A stretch of 64,000 bases of DNA, from contig CACITD010000004.1 of the NCBI GenBank assembly GCA_902589475.1, positions 1 through 64,000 of the forward strand, given 5' to 3'. A model generated the notes under the pieces. That model saw only the letters and a program-made list of their open reading frames with translations, made no database searches and was not told where the DNA came from. The position numbers and the translations under genes were made by a program. This DNA is from an uncultured Alphaproteobacteria bacterium. GTDB taxonomy: Bacteria > Pseudomonadota > Alphaproteobacteria > Thalassobaculales > Thalassobaculaceae. Shown in pieces: positions 32,808 to 41,222 of the stretch. The stretch's first letter is position 1; every line of letters begins with the position of its first letter.

Positions 32808-34041
32808 GTCTTTATTATCCGTAGAAAGTGCACTGAAAAAGATAATTAAAGACATTTCTGTTGTCTCTACAGAAGAAACTTCACTTACATCAGCCATAAA
32901 TAGAGTGACTGCTATAGAGGTTCGAGCGAGACGATGCCAACCTCCTGTAGCGGTATCGGCTATGGATGGATATGCTGTAAAAAGTATGGATGTTAAGACG
33001 TCTCCAAGCAAACTTGTATGCACTGGCAGCATTCCCGCAGGGAGCAATTTTCGTGGACAACTCAAAAACGGGGAAGCCGTCAGGATTTTTACTGGCGCCC
33101 CCATCCCTAAAGGGGCCGACACAATTGTTATACAAGAAAATGTTGTTGCTACCTCAGAAACTTATGGATCAGAAATTACCGTTTTAAAAGGTGCAAAAAG
33201 AGGGGCTTACATAAGAAAACCCGGCCTAGATTTTAAAACTGGTGATGTTGGCATTCCAAAAAACAAAAGACTTACTTCGCGAGATATTGGCTTGGCAGCA
33301 GCTATGAATGTACCATGGATATTAGTAAGACGTCGGCCTCGTGTAGCAATTCTCGCCACTGGTGATGAAATTGTTCGACCTGGGGAACAAACTTCAAAGC
33401 ACCAAATTGTAAGTTCGAACAGTTATACTCTGCACGCCTTTTTGACGGCTCTGGGTGCTGATGTTCAAATTCTTGGTATCGCACCAGATGATACAGATGC
33501 GATTGGATCATTAGCAAAAGAGGCGGAAGGATCCGATCTATTAGTGACTACAGGTGGGGCCTCTGTGGGAAAACATGACTTGATACAGGAAGCGCTTAGC
33601 ACTCAAAAATTTGGCCAAAATGCCCTTAAATTAAATTTTTGGAAAATTGCCATGCGACCGGGAAAACCTCTTATTTTTGGCAAGTTGCAAAAAAAACCTT
33701 TTATCGGGCTACCGGGCAACCCAGTTTCAACAATGATTTGTGGTTTAATTTTTCTGAAACCGGCAATCGAAACCATGTTGGGCTTAGAAATAAATCAGGA
33801 ATCCGAATTTGCCACACTCACTCATGAGTTATCCGAAAATGATGAAAGGCAAGATTATCTTAGGTCTTTTGCTTTTAAGACTAAGACAGGAGAGCAATTT
33901 GTTGAGCCCTTTAACAAACAAGATAGTTCGATGATGGCTACGCTTGCGAAAGCTAATTGTTTAATTGTCAGAGAATCATTTGATAAAAAAAGAAAAAAGG
34001 GCGATTTAGTAAAAATAATTAAACTTGATACGTGTTTCTAG
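32797..34041 (+). CDS. moeA: Molybdopterin molybdenumtransferase
   Basis: MoeA inserts molybdate into adenylated molybdopterin. Motifs are VSAMDGYAV, RIFTGAPIPKGADTIVIQEN, VAILATGDEIV, TTGGASVGKHD and GLPGNPVST. I chose the GTG at 32797 (414 residues) because the preceding GGGGC can act as a ribosome site and family members begin close to this point; an in-frame GTG at 32776 would add seven residues. It overlaps the end of moaC. Confidence 0.95.
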   Translation: MGNKSLLSVESALKKIIKDISVVSTEETSLTSAINRVTAIEVRARRCQPPVAVSAMDGYAVKSMDVKTSPSKLVCTGSIPAGSNFRGQLKNGEAVRIFTGAPIPKGADTIVIQENVVATSETYGSEITVLKGAKRGAYIRKPGLDFKTGDVGIPKNKRLTSRDIGLAAAMNVPWILVRRRPRVAILATGDEIVRPGEQTSKHQIVSSNSYTLHAFLTALGADVQILGIAPDDTDAIGSLAKEAEGSDLLVTTGGASVGKHDLIQEALSTQKFGQNALKLNFWKIAMRPGKPLIFGKLQKKPFIGLPGNPVSTMICGLIFLKPAIETMLGLEINQESEFATLTHELSENDERQDYLRSFAFKTKTGEQFVEPFNKQDSSMMATLAKANCLIVRESFDKKRKKGDLVKIIKLDTCF

Positions 34042-34124
34042 AGGTTTCTGCCTTAGTAAATACTTTAGAATACGAGTCCGCAAAATAATTGTCGTATAGA
34101 ATAGCATAATTTGGAGGTTTTCCA

Positions 34125-35171
34125 ATGAAGCAAGATGGATCACAATTATTAGAAAAACGCATTCCTTCACCTAAAGCAGAATGGTTGTCTCAAATAAAAG
34201 AAGAAATAATAGAGCCAGAAATACCAATAATTGACCCGCACCATCACCTTTGGGACATGAAGGGAAATAGATACTTATTGGATGAATTATTAGAAGATTT
34301 AGCTTCGGGTCACAACATTGTGGCCACCGTATTTCTTGAATGCGCGGCTATGTATCGGTCGGGTGGACCAATACAAATGCGGCCAATCGGTGAGACCGAA
34401 TTTGTTAACGGTATTGCGGCAATGAGCGCAAGTGGAAAATATGGAAAATCGAAAATTTGTGCTGGAATTGTTGGTTTTGCTGATTTGACATTAGGTGCTT
34501 CAGTTTCAGAGGTTTTAGAAGCGCAGGTCAATGCAGGAGGAGGACGATTTAAAGGTATAAGATACGGTGCGGGTTTTAATGAAAGTGAAGTTATAAATAA
34601 CAGCCACACCAATCCTCCTCCTGAGTTGTATAGCAATGAAAAGTTTAGGGAAGGATTTGCAAAACTAGCAGATTACAACCTCTCTTTTGATGCGTGGCTT
34701 TATCATACTCAAATTAATGACGTCAGCATGCTAGCAGACGCCTTTCCAAATCAAAATATCGTGCTCAATCATTTTGGAGGTCCAATAGGTATCGGACCTT
34801 ACGAGAATAAAAGAGCTGAAGTTTTCGCATCCTGGAAACAATCAATTTTGAATTTATCAAAAAGGGCGAACGTATATATTAAACTGGGAGGCTTGGGGAT
34901 GGTTCTCAATGGCTATCAATTCGAAAATCAGCAATTACCGCCAAGCTCTAATGAGCTAGCAAACGAATGGAAACCATTCTTCGAGACAACCATAGATGCT
35001 TTTGGTTCCGAACGTTGCATGTTCGAAAGCAATTTTCCTGTTGATAAAGTAACGTCTTCTTATACTGTCTACTGGAATACGTTTAAAAGAATAGTATTGA
35101 ATGCTTCAACTACTGAAAAACGTTTTCTATTCCATGATACGGCAAAAAACTTCTACAATCTGGATATTTAA
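34125..35171 (+). CDS. Amidohydrolase 2 family (PF04909) metal-dependent hydrolase
   Basis: A TIM-barrel hydrolase of 348 residues. The N-terminal metal motif is IIDPHHHLWD (His39-41), followed by further candidate ligands in WLYHTQ, IVLNHFGGP and FESNFPVDK near the C-terminus. Relatives hydrolyse lactones or decarboxylate aromatic acids; no substrate can be read here. GGAGG precedes the ATG. It separates moeA from lexA, genes that are usually neighbours in Alphaproteobacteria, so it looks like an insertion. Confidence 0.85.
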   Translation: MKQDGSQLLEKRIPSPKAEWLSQIKEEIIEPEIPIIDPHHHLWDMKGNRYLLDELLEDLASGHNIVATVFLECAAMYRSGGPIQMRPIGETEFVNGIAAMSASGKYGKSKICAGIVGFADLTLGASVSEVLEAQVNAGGGRFKGIRYGAGFNESEVINNSHTNPPPELYSNEKFREGFAKLADYNLSFDAWLYHTQINDVSMLADAFPNQNIVLNHFGGPIGIGPYENKRAEVFASWKQSILNLSKRANVYIKLGGLGMVLNGYQFENQQLPPSSNELANEWKPFFETTIDAFGSERCMFESNFPVDKVTSSYTVYWNTFKRIVLNASTTEKRFLFHDTAKNFYNLDI

Positions 35172-35219
35172 CGGTTGCTAAAAGTTAACCATTCTTAAAT
35201 CGTTGTTAGCACCGATTAA

Positions 35220-35248
35220 TTGACAACCATATAGAACTAAAGTAGAAC
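35220..35248 (+). promoter_or_regulatory. lexA promoter with SOS operator
   Basis: GAACTAAAGTAGAAC (35234-35248) is a perfect GAAC-N7-GAAC direct repeat, the alphaproteobacterial LexA box. It overlaps the spacer and -10 of a promoter with -35 TTGACA (35220-35225), a 17-base spacer and -10 TAGAAC (35243-35248). The box lies 47 bases before the lexA ATG and implies autorepression. Confidence 0.8.
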
Positions 35249-35295
35249 AAAATAATTCTGTTTATGATTTGTTCTCTCGCATGGAGTTATTAGTC

Positions 35296-36009
35296 ATGCT
35301 TACTAAGAAACAGCTAGAGTTATTAACTTTTTTAAAGAACCATCTTAAAAAAAATGACGTCCCTCCCTCATTTGACGAGATGAAAGACGCATTAAATCTC
35401 AAGTCTAAGTCCGGAATACATAGATTAGTTTCGGCTCTTGAGGAAAGAGGTTTTATAAGACGTCTACCAAATAGAGCAAGAGCGATAGAAATAATCAAAA
35501 CACAGGCAATAGAACCAAATATAAAAAATATCACTGAAACTTTGCCACAAAGACAATTTTCGCCCAATGTGATTCCAGGAAACTTTCCCCAAGCAATCAG
35601 ATCTGAAGACAATGAAGACGATCAAATAATAGCTTTACCTCTCTATGGTAAAATTGCTGCAGGTAATCCTATTGAGGCAATAAATGATCCATCACGGAAC
35701 ATTTCGATCCCTTGTAGCCTAATAGGACAAGGGGATCACTATGCTCTACAGGTGGAAGGAGACTCTATGATAGACGCGGGTATCTTTGACGGTGACACCG
35801 CTATAATAAAAAAATGTGATAGCGCCGAAAATGGTACAATAGTTGTAGCTTTAGTAGAAAACGAAGAAGTAACGCTTAAAAAGTTGAGAAAAAGAAACAA
35901 CTCTATAGCACTTGAACCTGCAAACCCCCTATATGAAACCAGAATTTTTGGTCCCGATCAAGTAGAGCTACAGGGCAAACTAGTTGGCATAATAAGGAAA
36001 TATAACTAG
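35296..36009 (+). CDS. lexA: SOS repressor LexA
   Basis: LexA represses DNA damage genes and cleaves itself when stimulated by RecA. The N-terminal winged helix is [20 protein letters not shown] to about residue 70. The self-cleavage bond is Ala122-Gly123 in [10 protein letters not shown]; the catalytic dyad is Ser157 ([10 protein letters not shown]) and Lys195 (EVTLKKL). I chose the ATG at 35296 (237 residues), the normal family N-terminus; an earlier in-frame TTG/ATG would add a foreign leader. An SOS operator lies upstream. Confidence 0.97.
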   Translation: MLTKKQLELLTFLKNHLKKNDVPPSFDEMKDALNLKSKSGIHRLVSALEERGFIRRLPNRARAIEIIKTQAIEPNIKNITETLPQRQFSPNVIPGNFPQAIRSEDNEDDQIIALPLYGKIAAGNPIEAINDPSRNISIPCSLIGQGDHYALQVEGDSMIDAGIFDGDTAIIKKCDSAENGTIVVALVENEEVTLKKLRKRNNSIALEPANPLYETRIFGPDQVELQGKLVGIIRKYN

Positions 36010-36257
36010 TTAAAGCAAAATATTAAATTTCAGAGTAGCCCAACTGTAAAATAAGCAGATTAACCATAAATAGTGGTGATTGAGATTGAAAAATTAAAAG
36101 CGTATCTAAAACTATTTTTAATAAACGATCCCTATTCACAACAAGGTTCTAGATTTGTATAGATAATTCTACATTGTAAAGACAAAAGACCTGAGTAACG
36201 CTTCAATAGACACGGCAGTTTGCCAGTGCAAAGTATAGCAAAGAAGAGATAATAAGT

Positions 36258-37655
36258 ATGACCGTAATAACCCGCTTTGCGCCATCACCAACCGGTTTTC
36301 TGCATATTGGAGGTGCAAGAACTGCTTTATTCAACTATCTTTTTGCGCAAAAAAACAATGGAAAATATCTACTTCGTATCGAAGATACAGATCGTCAGCG
36401 ATCTACAGAAAAGGCGGTTGAAGCCATAATTAATGGACTAGACTGGTTAGAACTTTCAGGGGATGAGCAACCAGTTTTCCAGTACTCTCGGCAAGAACGA
36501 CACAAGCAAATCGTAAATACACTCGTCGAGCAAGGAAAAGCCTACAAGTGTTATTGCTCAGCTGAAGAACTGGAGGAAATGCGCGCCATAGCCCGGCGTG
36601 AAGGTAAAACCGCTTTATACGATCGTAGCTGGCGAGAAAAGGATCCTTCCACAGCGCCATCTAACGTTGACCCAGTTGTCCGTCTAAAAAGCCCATTAAA
36701 AGGTTCGACGACGATAGATGATCTTGTACAAGGTCGTGTAGAGGTAAAAAATGAGCAATTGGATGATTTTGTAATTTTACGTGCAGACGGTACGCCCACA
36801 TATATGCTTTCAGTGGTTGTTGACGACCACGACATGAAGATCTCACATGTTATTCGTGGAGACGATCACCTTAACAATGCATTTAGACAATACCAACTTT
36901 ACACTGCCATGGATTGGACAATACCAAAGTTTGCTCACATCCCTTTAATCCACGGGCAGGACGGTACAAAACTATCAAAAAGGCACGGTGCTCTCGGGAT
37001 TGAAACCTATAAGGATCAAGGATACTTGCCAGAAGCTTTGTGCAACTACCTTTTGAGGCTTGGTTGGAGCCACGAAAATGAGGAAATTATAACAAGAAAA
37101 CAATCGATAAGCTTATTTGATATAAATGCGGTAGGTAAATCCCCTTCTAGATTCGATATAAAAAAGTTAGACAATATAAATGCCACATATATGAGAGAAA
37201 TGAGCGAGACGAAGTTATCTTATTTGCTCGAAACTCATCTTCGTAAAAATCTAAATGCGACTTTAGATCCAATCAAATTAGAACGACTGACTAGGGGTTT
37301 AAGTGGACTAAAAATGCGCGCTAAAAATATTAATGAATTGGCAGCCAGCGCCATGATATATATAGTTAGCCCCCCGATAAACATGGATGAGAAAGCTAGT
37401 AATATTTTGAGCAAAGATGCTCGACAGTTGATTAGAGGTCTTCTAGAACCATTTAATGAACTGACAAATTGGAACAAAACTAAGATCGAAGAGACCCTTA
37501 AGAATTTTGCAACTGACTGTGATATCAAGTTTGGTTCAGTCGCCCAGCCACTGAGAGCGGCTCTTACCGGGACCACATCGTCACCAGATATTTCTGAGGT
37601 AATTGAAATTCTTGGGAAGGAAGAAGTTGTGCAACGAATTGAGGCAGTTTGCTGA
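36258..37655 (+). CDS. gltX: Glutamyl-tRNA synthetase
   Basis: A class I synthetase that charges tRNA-Glu, and in Alphaproteobacteria often also tRNA-Gln as a precursor for transamidation. The HIGH-type motif is FAPSPTGFLHIGGARTALFN and the KMSKS-type motif is GTKLSKRHG. Length is 465 residues. The 248 bases upstream of it contain no gene; comEC, often found here, is absent. Confidence 0.97.
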   Translation: MTVITRFAPSPTGFLHIGGARTALFNYLFAQKNNGKYLLRIEDTDRQRSTEKAVEAIINGLDWLELSGDEQPVFQYSRQERHKQIVNTLVEQGKAYKCYCSAEELEEMRAIARREGKTALYDRSWREKDPSTAPSNVDPVVRLKSPLKGSTTIDDLVQGRVEVKNEQLDDFVILRADGTPTYMLSVVVDDHDMKISHVIRGDDHLNNAFRQYQLYTAMDWTIPKFAHIPLIHGQDGTKLSKRHGALGIETYKDQGYLPEALCNYLLRLGWSHENEEIITRKQSISLFDINAVGKSPSRFDIKKLDNINATYMREMSETKLSYLLETHLRKNLNATLDPIKLERLTRGLSGLKMRAKNINELAASAMIYIVSPPINMDEKASNILSKDARQLIRGLLEPFNELTNWNKTKIEETLKNFATDCDIKFGSVAQPLRAALTGTTSSPDISEVIEILGKEEVVQRIEAVC

Positions 37656-37744
37656 AATAGAGTTTCGAAGTTACAATGTAATTGTGATTACCTTTTTTGA
37701 GGGTTTTAACAAAGTAAACGGTTAGTAAAAGAAGGAAAAAAGGA

Positions 37745-39046
37745 ATGAACGAGAAAAACTCGGGAACGTTTACACTTATAAACGATAAAACGGGTGAAAA
37801 ATATACACTTCCAGTTATCGATGGCACGACTGGCCCAAGTGTAATTGACGTAAGAACCCTCTATGGAGAAACAGATCACTTCACCTTCGATCCTGGGTAT
37901 ACTTCGACGGGTTCATGTGAATCGGCGCTGACATATATAGACGGGGATAAAGGTATTTTATTACACCGCGGTTACCCGATAGAGCAGTTAGCGGAGCATA
38001 GTAATTTCTTAGAAGTTGCTCACCTTCTTTTATATGGAGATTTACCCAATCAACAGGAATCCGAAAAATTTGTTACGGATATAACCTACCACACAATGCT
38101 TCATGATCAATTGATGAATTTCTACAGGGGGTTTAGACGTGATGCTCACCCTATGGCCATAATGTGCGGTGTTGTAGGTGCACTTTCTTCTTTTTATCAT
38201 GATTCAACCGACATAGCCGACTCACATGCCAGAATGGTAGCTTCCTACCGATTGATTGCGAAAGTGCCAACAATAGCAGCCATGGCCTTCAAATATTCTC
38301 TAGGACAGCCATTTAATTTCCCTCAAAATAAATTGACCTATGCTGAGAACTTTCTTCAAATGCTATTTGGTGTCCCTTCTGAAGAATATGAGATAAATCC
38401 GGTGCTCGCTCGAGCGATGGACCGCCTTTTAATATTACATGCAGACCACGAGCAAAATGCTTCAACCTCCACCGTTAGGCTTGCTGGTTCTTCCGGAGCC
38501 AACCCATTTGCTTGTATAGCCGCTGGAATAGCCTCATTATGGGGTCCTGCCCATGGGGGGGCAAATGAAGCGGTTTTGAACATGCTCAACGAAATTGGCG
38601 ACAAATCGCGAGTCGGTGAATATGTAAAAAAAGCAAAGGATAAAGATGATCCCTTCCGCTTAATGGGGTTTGGGCATCGTGTTTATAAAAACTATGACCC
38701 AAGAGCAACAGTGATGATGCAAAGTTGTCACGAGGTGCTGGAGGATTTAGGGATCAACGATCCACTCTTAGAACTTGCTATGGAGCTGGAAAAAATTGCC
38801 CGTGAGGATGAGTACTTTGTAGAACGTAATTTATATCCGAACGTAGATTTCTATTCTGGAATAATCCTCAAAGCAATGGGTTTTCCATCAAGTATGTTCA
38901 CAGTATTATTTGCGGTTGCCCGAACAACTGGCTGGATAGCGCAATGGAAAGAAATGGTTGAAGACCCCAAACAAAAGATTGGCAGGCCTCGACAACTTTA
39001 TACTGGCCCTACTAAGCGCAATTATGTTCCATTGGCAAAACGCTAA
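37745..39046 (+). CDS. gltA: Citrate synthase
   Basis: GltA condenses oxaloacetate and acetyl-CoA to begin the TCA cycle. The type II enzyme signature is clear: [50 protein letters not shown] (catalytic His) and [15 protein letters not shown] (second His), and an Asp region [16 protein letters not shown]. Length is 433 residues. It lies 89 bases after gltX; AAGGAAAAAAGG precedes the ATG. Confidence 0.98.
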   Translation: MNEKNSGTFTLINDKTGEKYTLPVIDGTTGPSVIDVRTLYGETDHFTFDPGYTSTGSCESALTYIDGDKGILLHRGYPIEQLAEHSNFLEVAHLLLYGDLPNQQESEKFVTDITYHTMLHDQLMNFYRGFRRDAHPMAIMCGVVGALSSFYHDSTDIADSHARMVASYRLIAKVPTIAAMAFKYSLGQPFNFPQNKLTYAENFLQMLFGVPSEEYEINPVLARAMDRLLILHADHEQNASTSTVRLAGSSGANPFACIAAGIASLWGPAHGGANEAVLNMLNEIGDKSRVGEYVKKAKDKDDPFRLMGFGHRVYKNYDPRATVMMQSCHEVLEDLGINDPLLELAMELEKIAREDEYFVERNLYPNVDFYSGIILKAMGFPSSMFTVLFAVARTTGWIAQWKEMVEDPKQKIGRPRQLYTGPTKRNYVPLAKR

Positions 39047-39211
39047 ACGATTTAACTAGCACTTCTTACATGCTTTATTGAAAATGAATTTCTGGTGCAA
39101 AATTGTCACACCCAACTGATTGTGAACACCTAGATGATGATCTCAATTGACTTCAGAGGGCGAAAGCTTTATCTGATCTCGAAACGGGTATTCTAGAGGG
39201 GGCCATTTAAC

Positions 39212-40540
39212 ATCTCAGGCTTTGATGAACTTGGTTTAAGTGAGCAATTACTCGCTTCAGTTGCGGACGCAGGGTATTCTGAACCAACACCAATACAACA
39301 ACAAGCCATACCGGCTGTGTTCATGGGGGGCGATATCCTTGGCTGTGCGCAGACAGGGACGGGAAAAACTGCGTCTTTTACCCTACCGATGATAGACGTT
39401 TTAAGTGCGGGCAGAGCCAAAGCTAGAATGCCACGATCGCTAATCTTGTGTCCAACGAGGGAGTTAGCAGCACAGGTTTCGGATAATTTCGAGACCTACG
39501 GGAAAAACAACGCACTATCAATGGCGCTGCTCATTGGTGGGGTAACGATGACCAGTCAATTGCAAGCATTAGATAAGGGCGTAGATGTCTTGATAGCTAC
39601 ACCAGGACGGCTCCTCGATCATTTTGAACGCGGAAAAATTTTGCTCAATGATGTAAAAATTTTAGTGATCGACGAAGCAGATAGAATGCTCGATATGGGC
39701 TTTATACCCGATGTCGACCGTATTGTTTCACTACTCCCTAAAAAACGCCAAACTTTATTTTTTTCCGCTACGCTAGACAAAAGTATCAGAAAAATTGCTA
39801 ATAGTTTTTTAGTAAATCCAAAAGAAATTTCTGTAGCGCCACCTTCTTCAGTCGCTGAAACTGTTGTACAAAGATTAATTTATACTGAACAGAGGAATAA
39901 ACGCCTGATATTACGTGAGTTGCTTGCTAACGAAAAGGTTTCTAATGCGGTAATATTCTGCAATAGAAAAAGAGATATCGGCATTTTATATCGTTCTCTT
40001 TTAAAATATGGTTTTAACGCTGCGGAACTCCACGGAGACCTCCCCCAAAGCTCCAGAACATCTACGCTAAATAAATTTAAGTCAGGAGATATACAACTGC
40101 TTATTGCCAGTGATGTAGCGGCACGTGGCCTCGATATTGCGGATTTGAGCCACGTAGTTAATTTTGACGTTCCTAGCAATGCTGAAGATTATGTTCATAG
40201 GATTGGACGAACCGGAAGAGCTGGCAAAAAGGGGAAAGCATTCACTTTTGTCACCTCCGAAGATGAAAAATATATAGAAGCTATTACAGCCTTAATTAAA
40301 AAACCAATAGAAACGCTCAAAGACCATCAAGAACAGAATACGTCCCAAACCAGCATACACAAGCAACGGCGTACACCAGAGCACAGAGATAAAACAGGAA
40401 GCACTAAAACTGGTTTTTCAAAAAAGAGCCAAAATGTTGAAAACAATCGTTATGGCGAACGAGTCCCTCCGCCAGTTCCTACCAATGAACCGACTATTGG
40501 TATGGGTGACCATGTCCCTGCTTTTCTTTTACGCCGCTAG
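39212..40540 (+). CDS. rhlE: DEAD-box RNA helicase, RhlE-like, with non-standard start codon
   Basis: An ATP-dependent RNA helicase involved in RNA or ribosome remodelling. All motifs are present: Q motif GYSEPTPIQQQAIP, AQTGTGKT, PTRELA, TPGR, DEAD in VIDEADRMLDMGF, SAT, ASDVAARGLDIAD and HRIGRTGRAG. A basic low-complexity tail follows. The Q-motif region is open from 39197, right after an in-frame TAG, but contains no ATG, GTG or TTG. The expected start position holds ATC (39212-39214, then SGFDELGLSEQLL), nine bases after GAGGGGG. The first standard start, GTG at 39317, would remove the Q motif. The true start is therefore uncertain. Confidence 0.85.
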   Translation: MSGFDELGLSEQLLASVADAGYSEPTPIQQQAIPAVFMGGDILGCAQTGTGKTASFTLPMIDVLSAGRAKARMPRSLILCPTRELAAQVSDNFETYGKNNALSMALLIGGVTMTSQLQALDKGVDVLIATPGRLLDHFERGKILLNDVKILVIDEADRMLDMGFIPDVDRIVSLLPKKRQTLFFSATLDKSIRKIANSFLVNPKEISVAPPSSVAETVVQRLIYTEQRNKRLILRELLANEKVSNAVIFCNRKRDIGILYRSLLKYGFNAAELHGDLPQSSRTSTLNKFKSGDIQLLIASDVAARGLDIADLSHVVNFDVPSNAEDYVHRIGRTGRAGKKGKAFTFVTSEDEKYIEAITALIKKPIETLKDHQEQNTSQTSIHKQRRTPEHRDKTGSTKTGFSKKSQNVENNRYGERVPPPVPTNEPTIGMGDHVPAFLLRR

Positions 40541-40557
40541 TTTAGATAAATAGCTTA

Positions 40558-41217
40558 CTAATTTAAAAGTACAGCGGAGACAGCCATTGAAACTGCAGCT
40601 TGCGAAGGATCTACAACTGGCATTCCAAGGCTCTCTTGTAAACTAAGTCTATAGCGTGCCATACCTGCACACCCTAATATCAACACCGATGCCCCAGAAT
40701 TATCCCTTAACTTTCTTCCTACTTCCTGGAGCCTGTGAAAGGTCTTCTTTTCATTGCTCAACTCAGCCACTCCCAGTCCTATAGCCAGGTCTCCGGCAAG
40801 TCGTTTTTCCAACCCTAATGACCTTATATATCGTATATGTCTGGGAACAGACGTATCCAAGATTGCTAGTATACCAAACGAAGAACCTAGTGATAACGCA
40901 GTGAGAATACCACTTTCAGCAATACCAAATACTGGTTTATTAGTCACTTCCCGTGCCGCATAAATGCCGGGGTCTGAAAAACATGCGATTACAAAGGCAT
41001 CAGCACTATTATTTCGCTTAATGATGTCTATAACCTGTACAGCTGCACTATCTGCATCCTGCTGCGATTCTATACCTGGCGGTCCGTCTAAATTGGTCAC
41101 ACTTTTAATTACCGGTCCGTTGGCTGATCGCAATGGTTCTAGTGCTGTGTCCATTGAGCTTGTAACATGCTCATTACTATTTGGGTTTATAACAATAATT
41201 TCCTTTGCTGGGCTCAT
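40558..41217 (-). CDS. Asp/Glu/hydantoin racemase family protein
   Basis: A cofactor-independent racemase-fold protein of 219 residues. The two catalytic Cys are Cys79 (VIACFSDPGIYAARE) and Cys183 (LILGCAGMARYR). The N-terminus INPNSNEHVT matches hydantoin racemase-like members. It may racemise hydantoins or an amino acid, or be a maleate isomerase relative. It follows pepN on the same strand with five bases between. Confidence 0.85.
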   Translation of the reverse strand: MSPAKEIIVINPNSNEHVTSSMDTALEPLRSANGPVIKSVTNLDGPPGIESQQDADSAAVQVIDIIKRNNSADAFVIACFSDPGIYAAREVTNKPVFGIAESGILTALSLGSSFGILAILDTSVPRHIRYIRSLGLEKRLAGDLAIGLGVAELSNEKKTFHRLQEVGRKLRDNSGASVLILGCAGMARYRLSLQESLGMPVVDPSQAAVSMAVSAVLLN

Positions 41218-41222
41218 CTTGT

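Noticed and set aside
39134..39196. Short frame ending in TAG directly before the helicase, possible stop readthrough.
   Set aside because: The upstream 20 residues do not resemble helicase N-termini and the expected start lies after the TAG.
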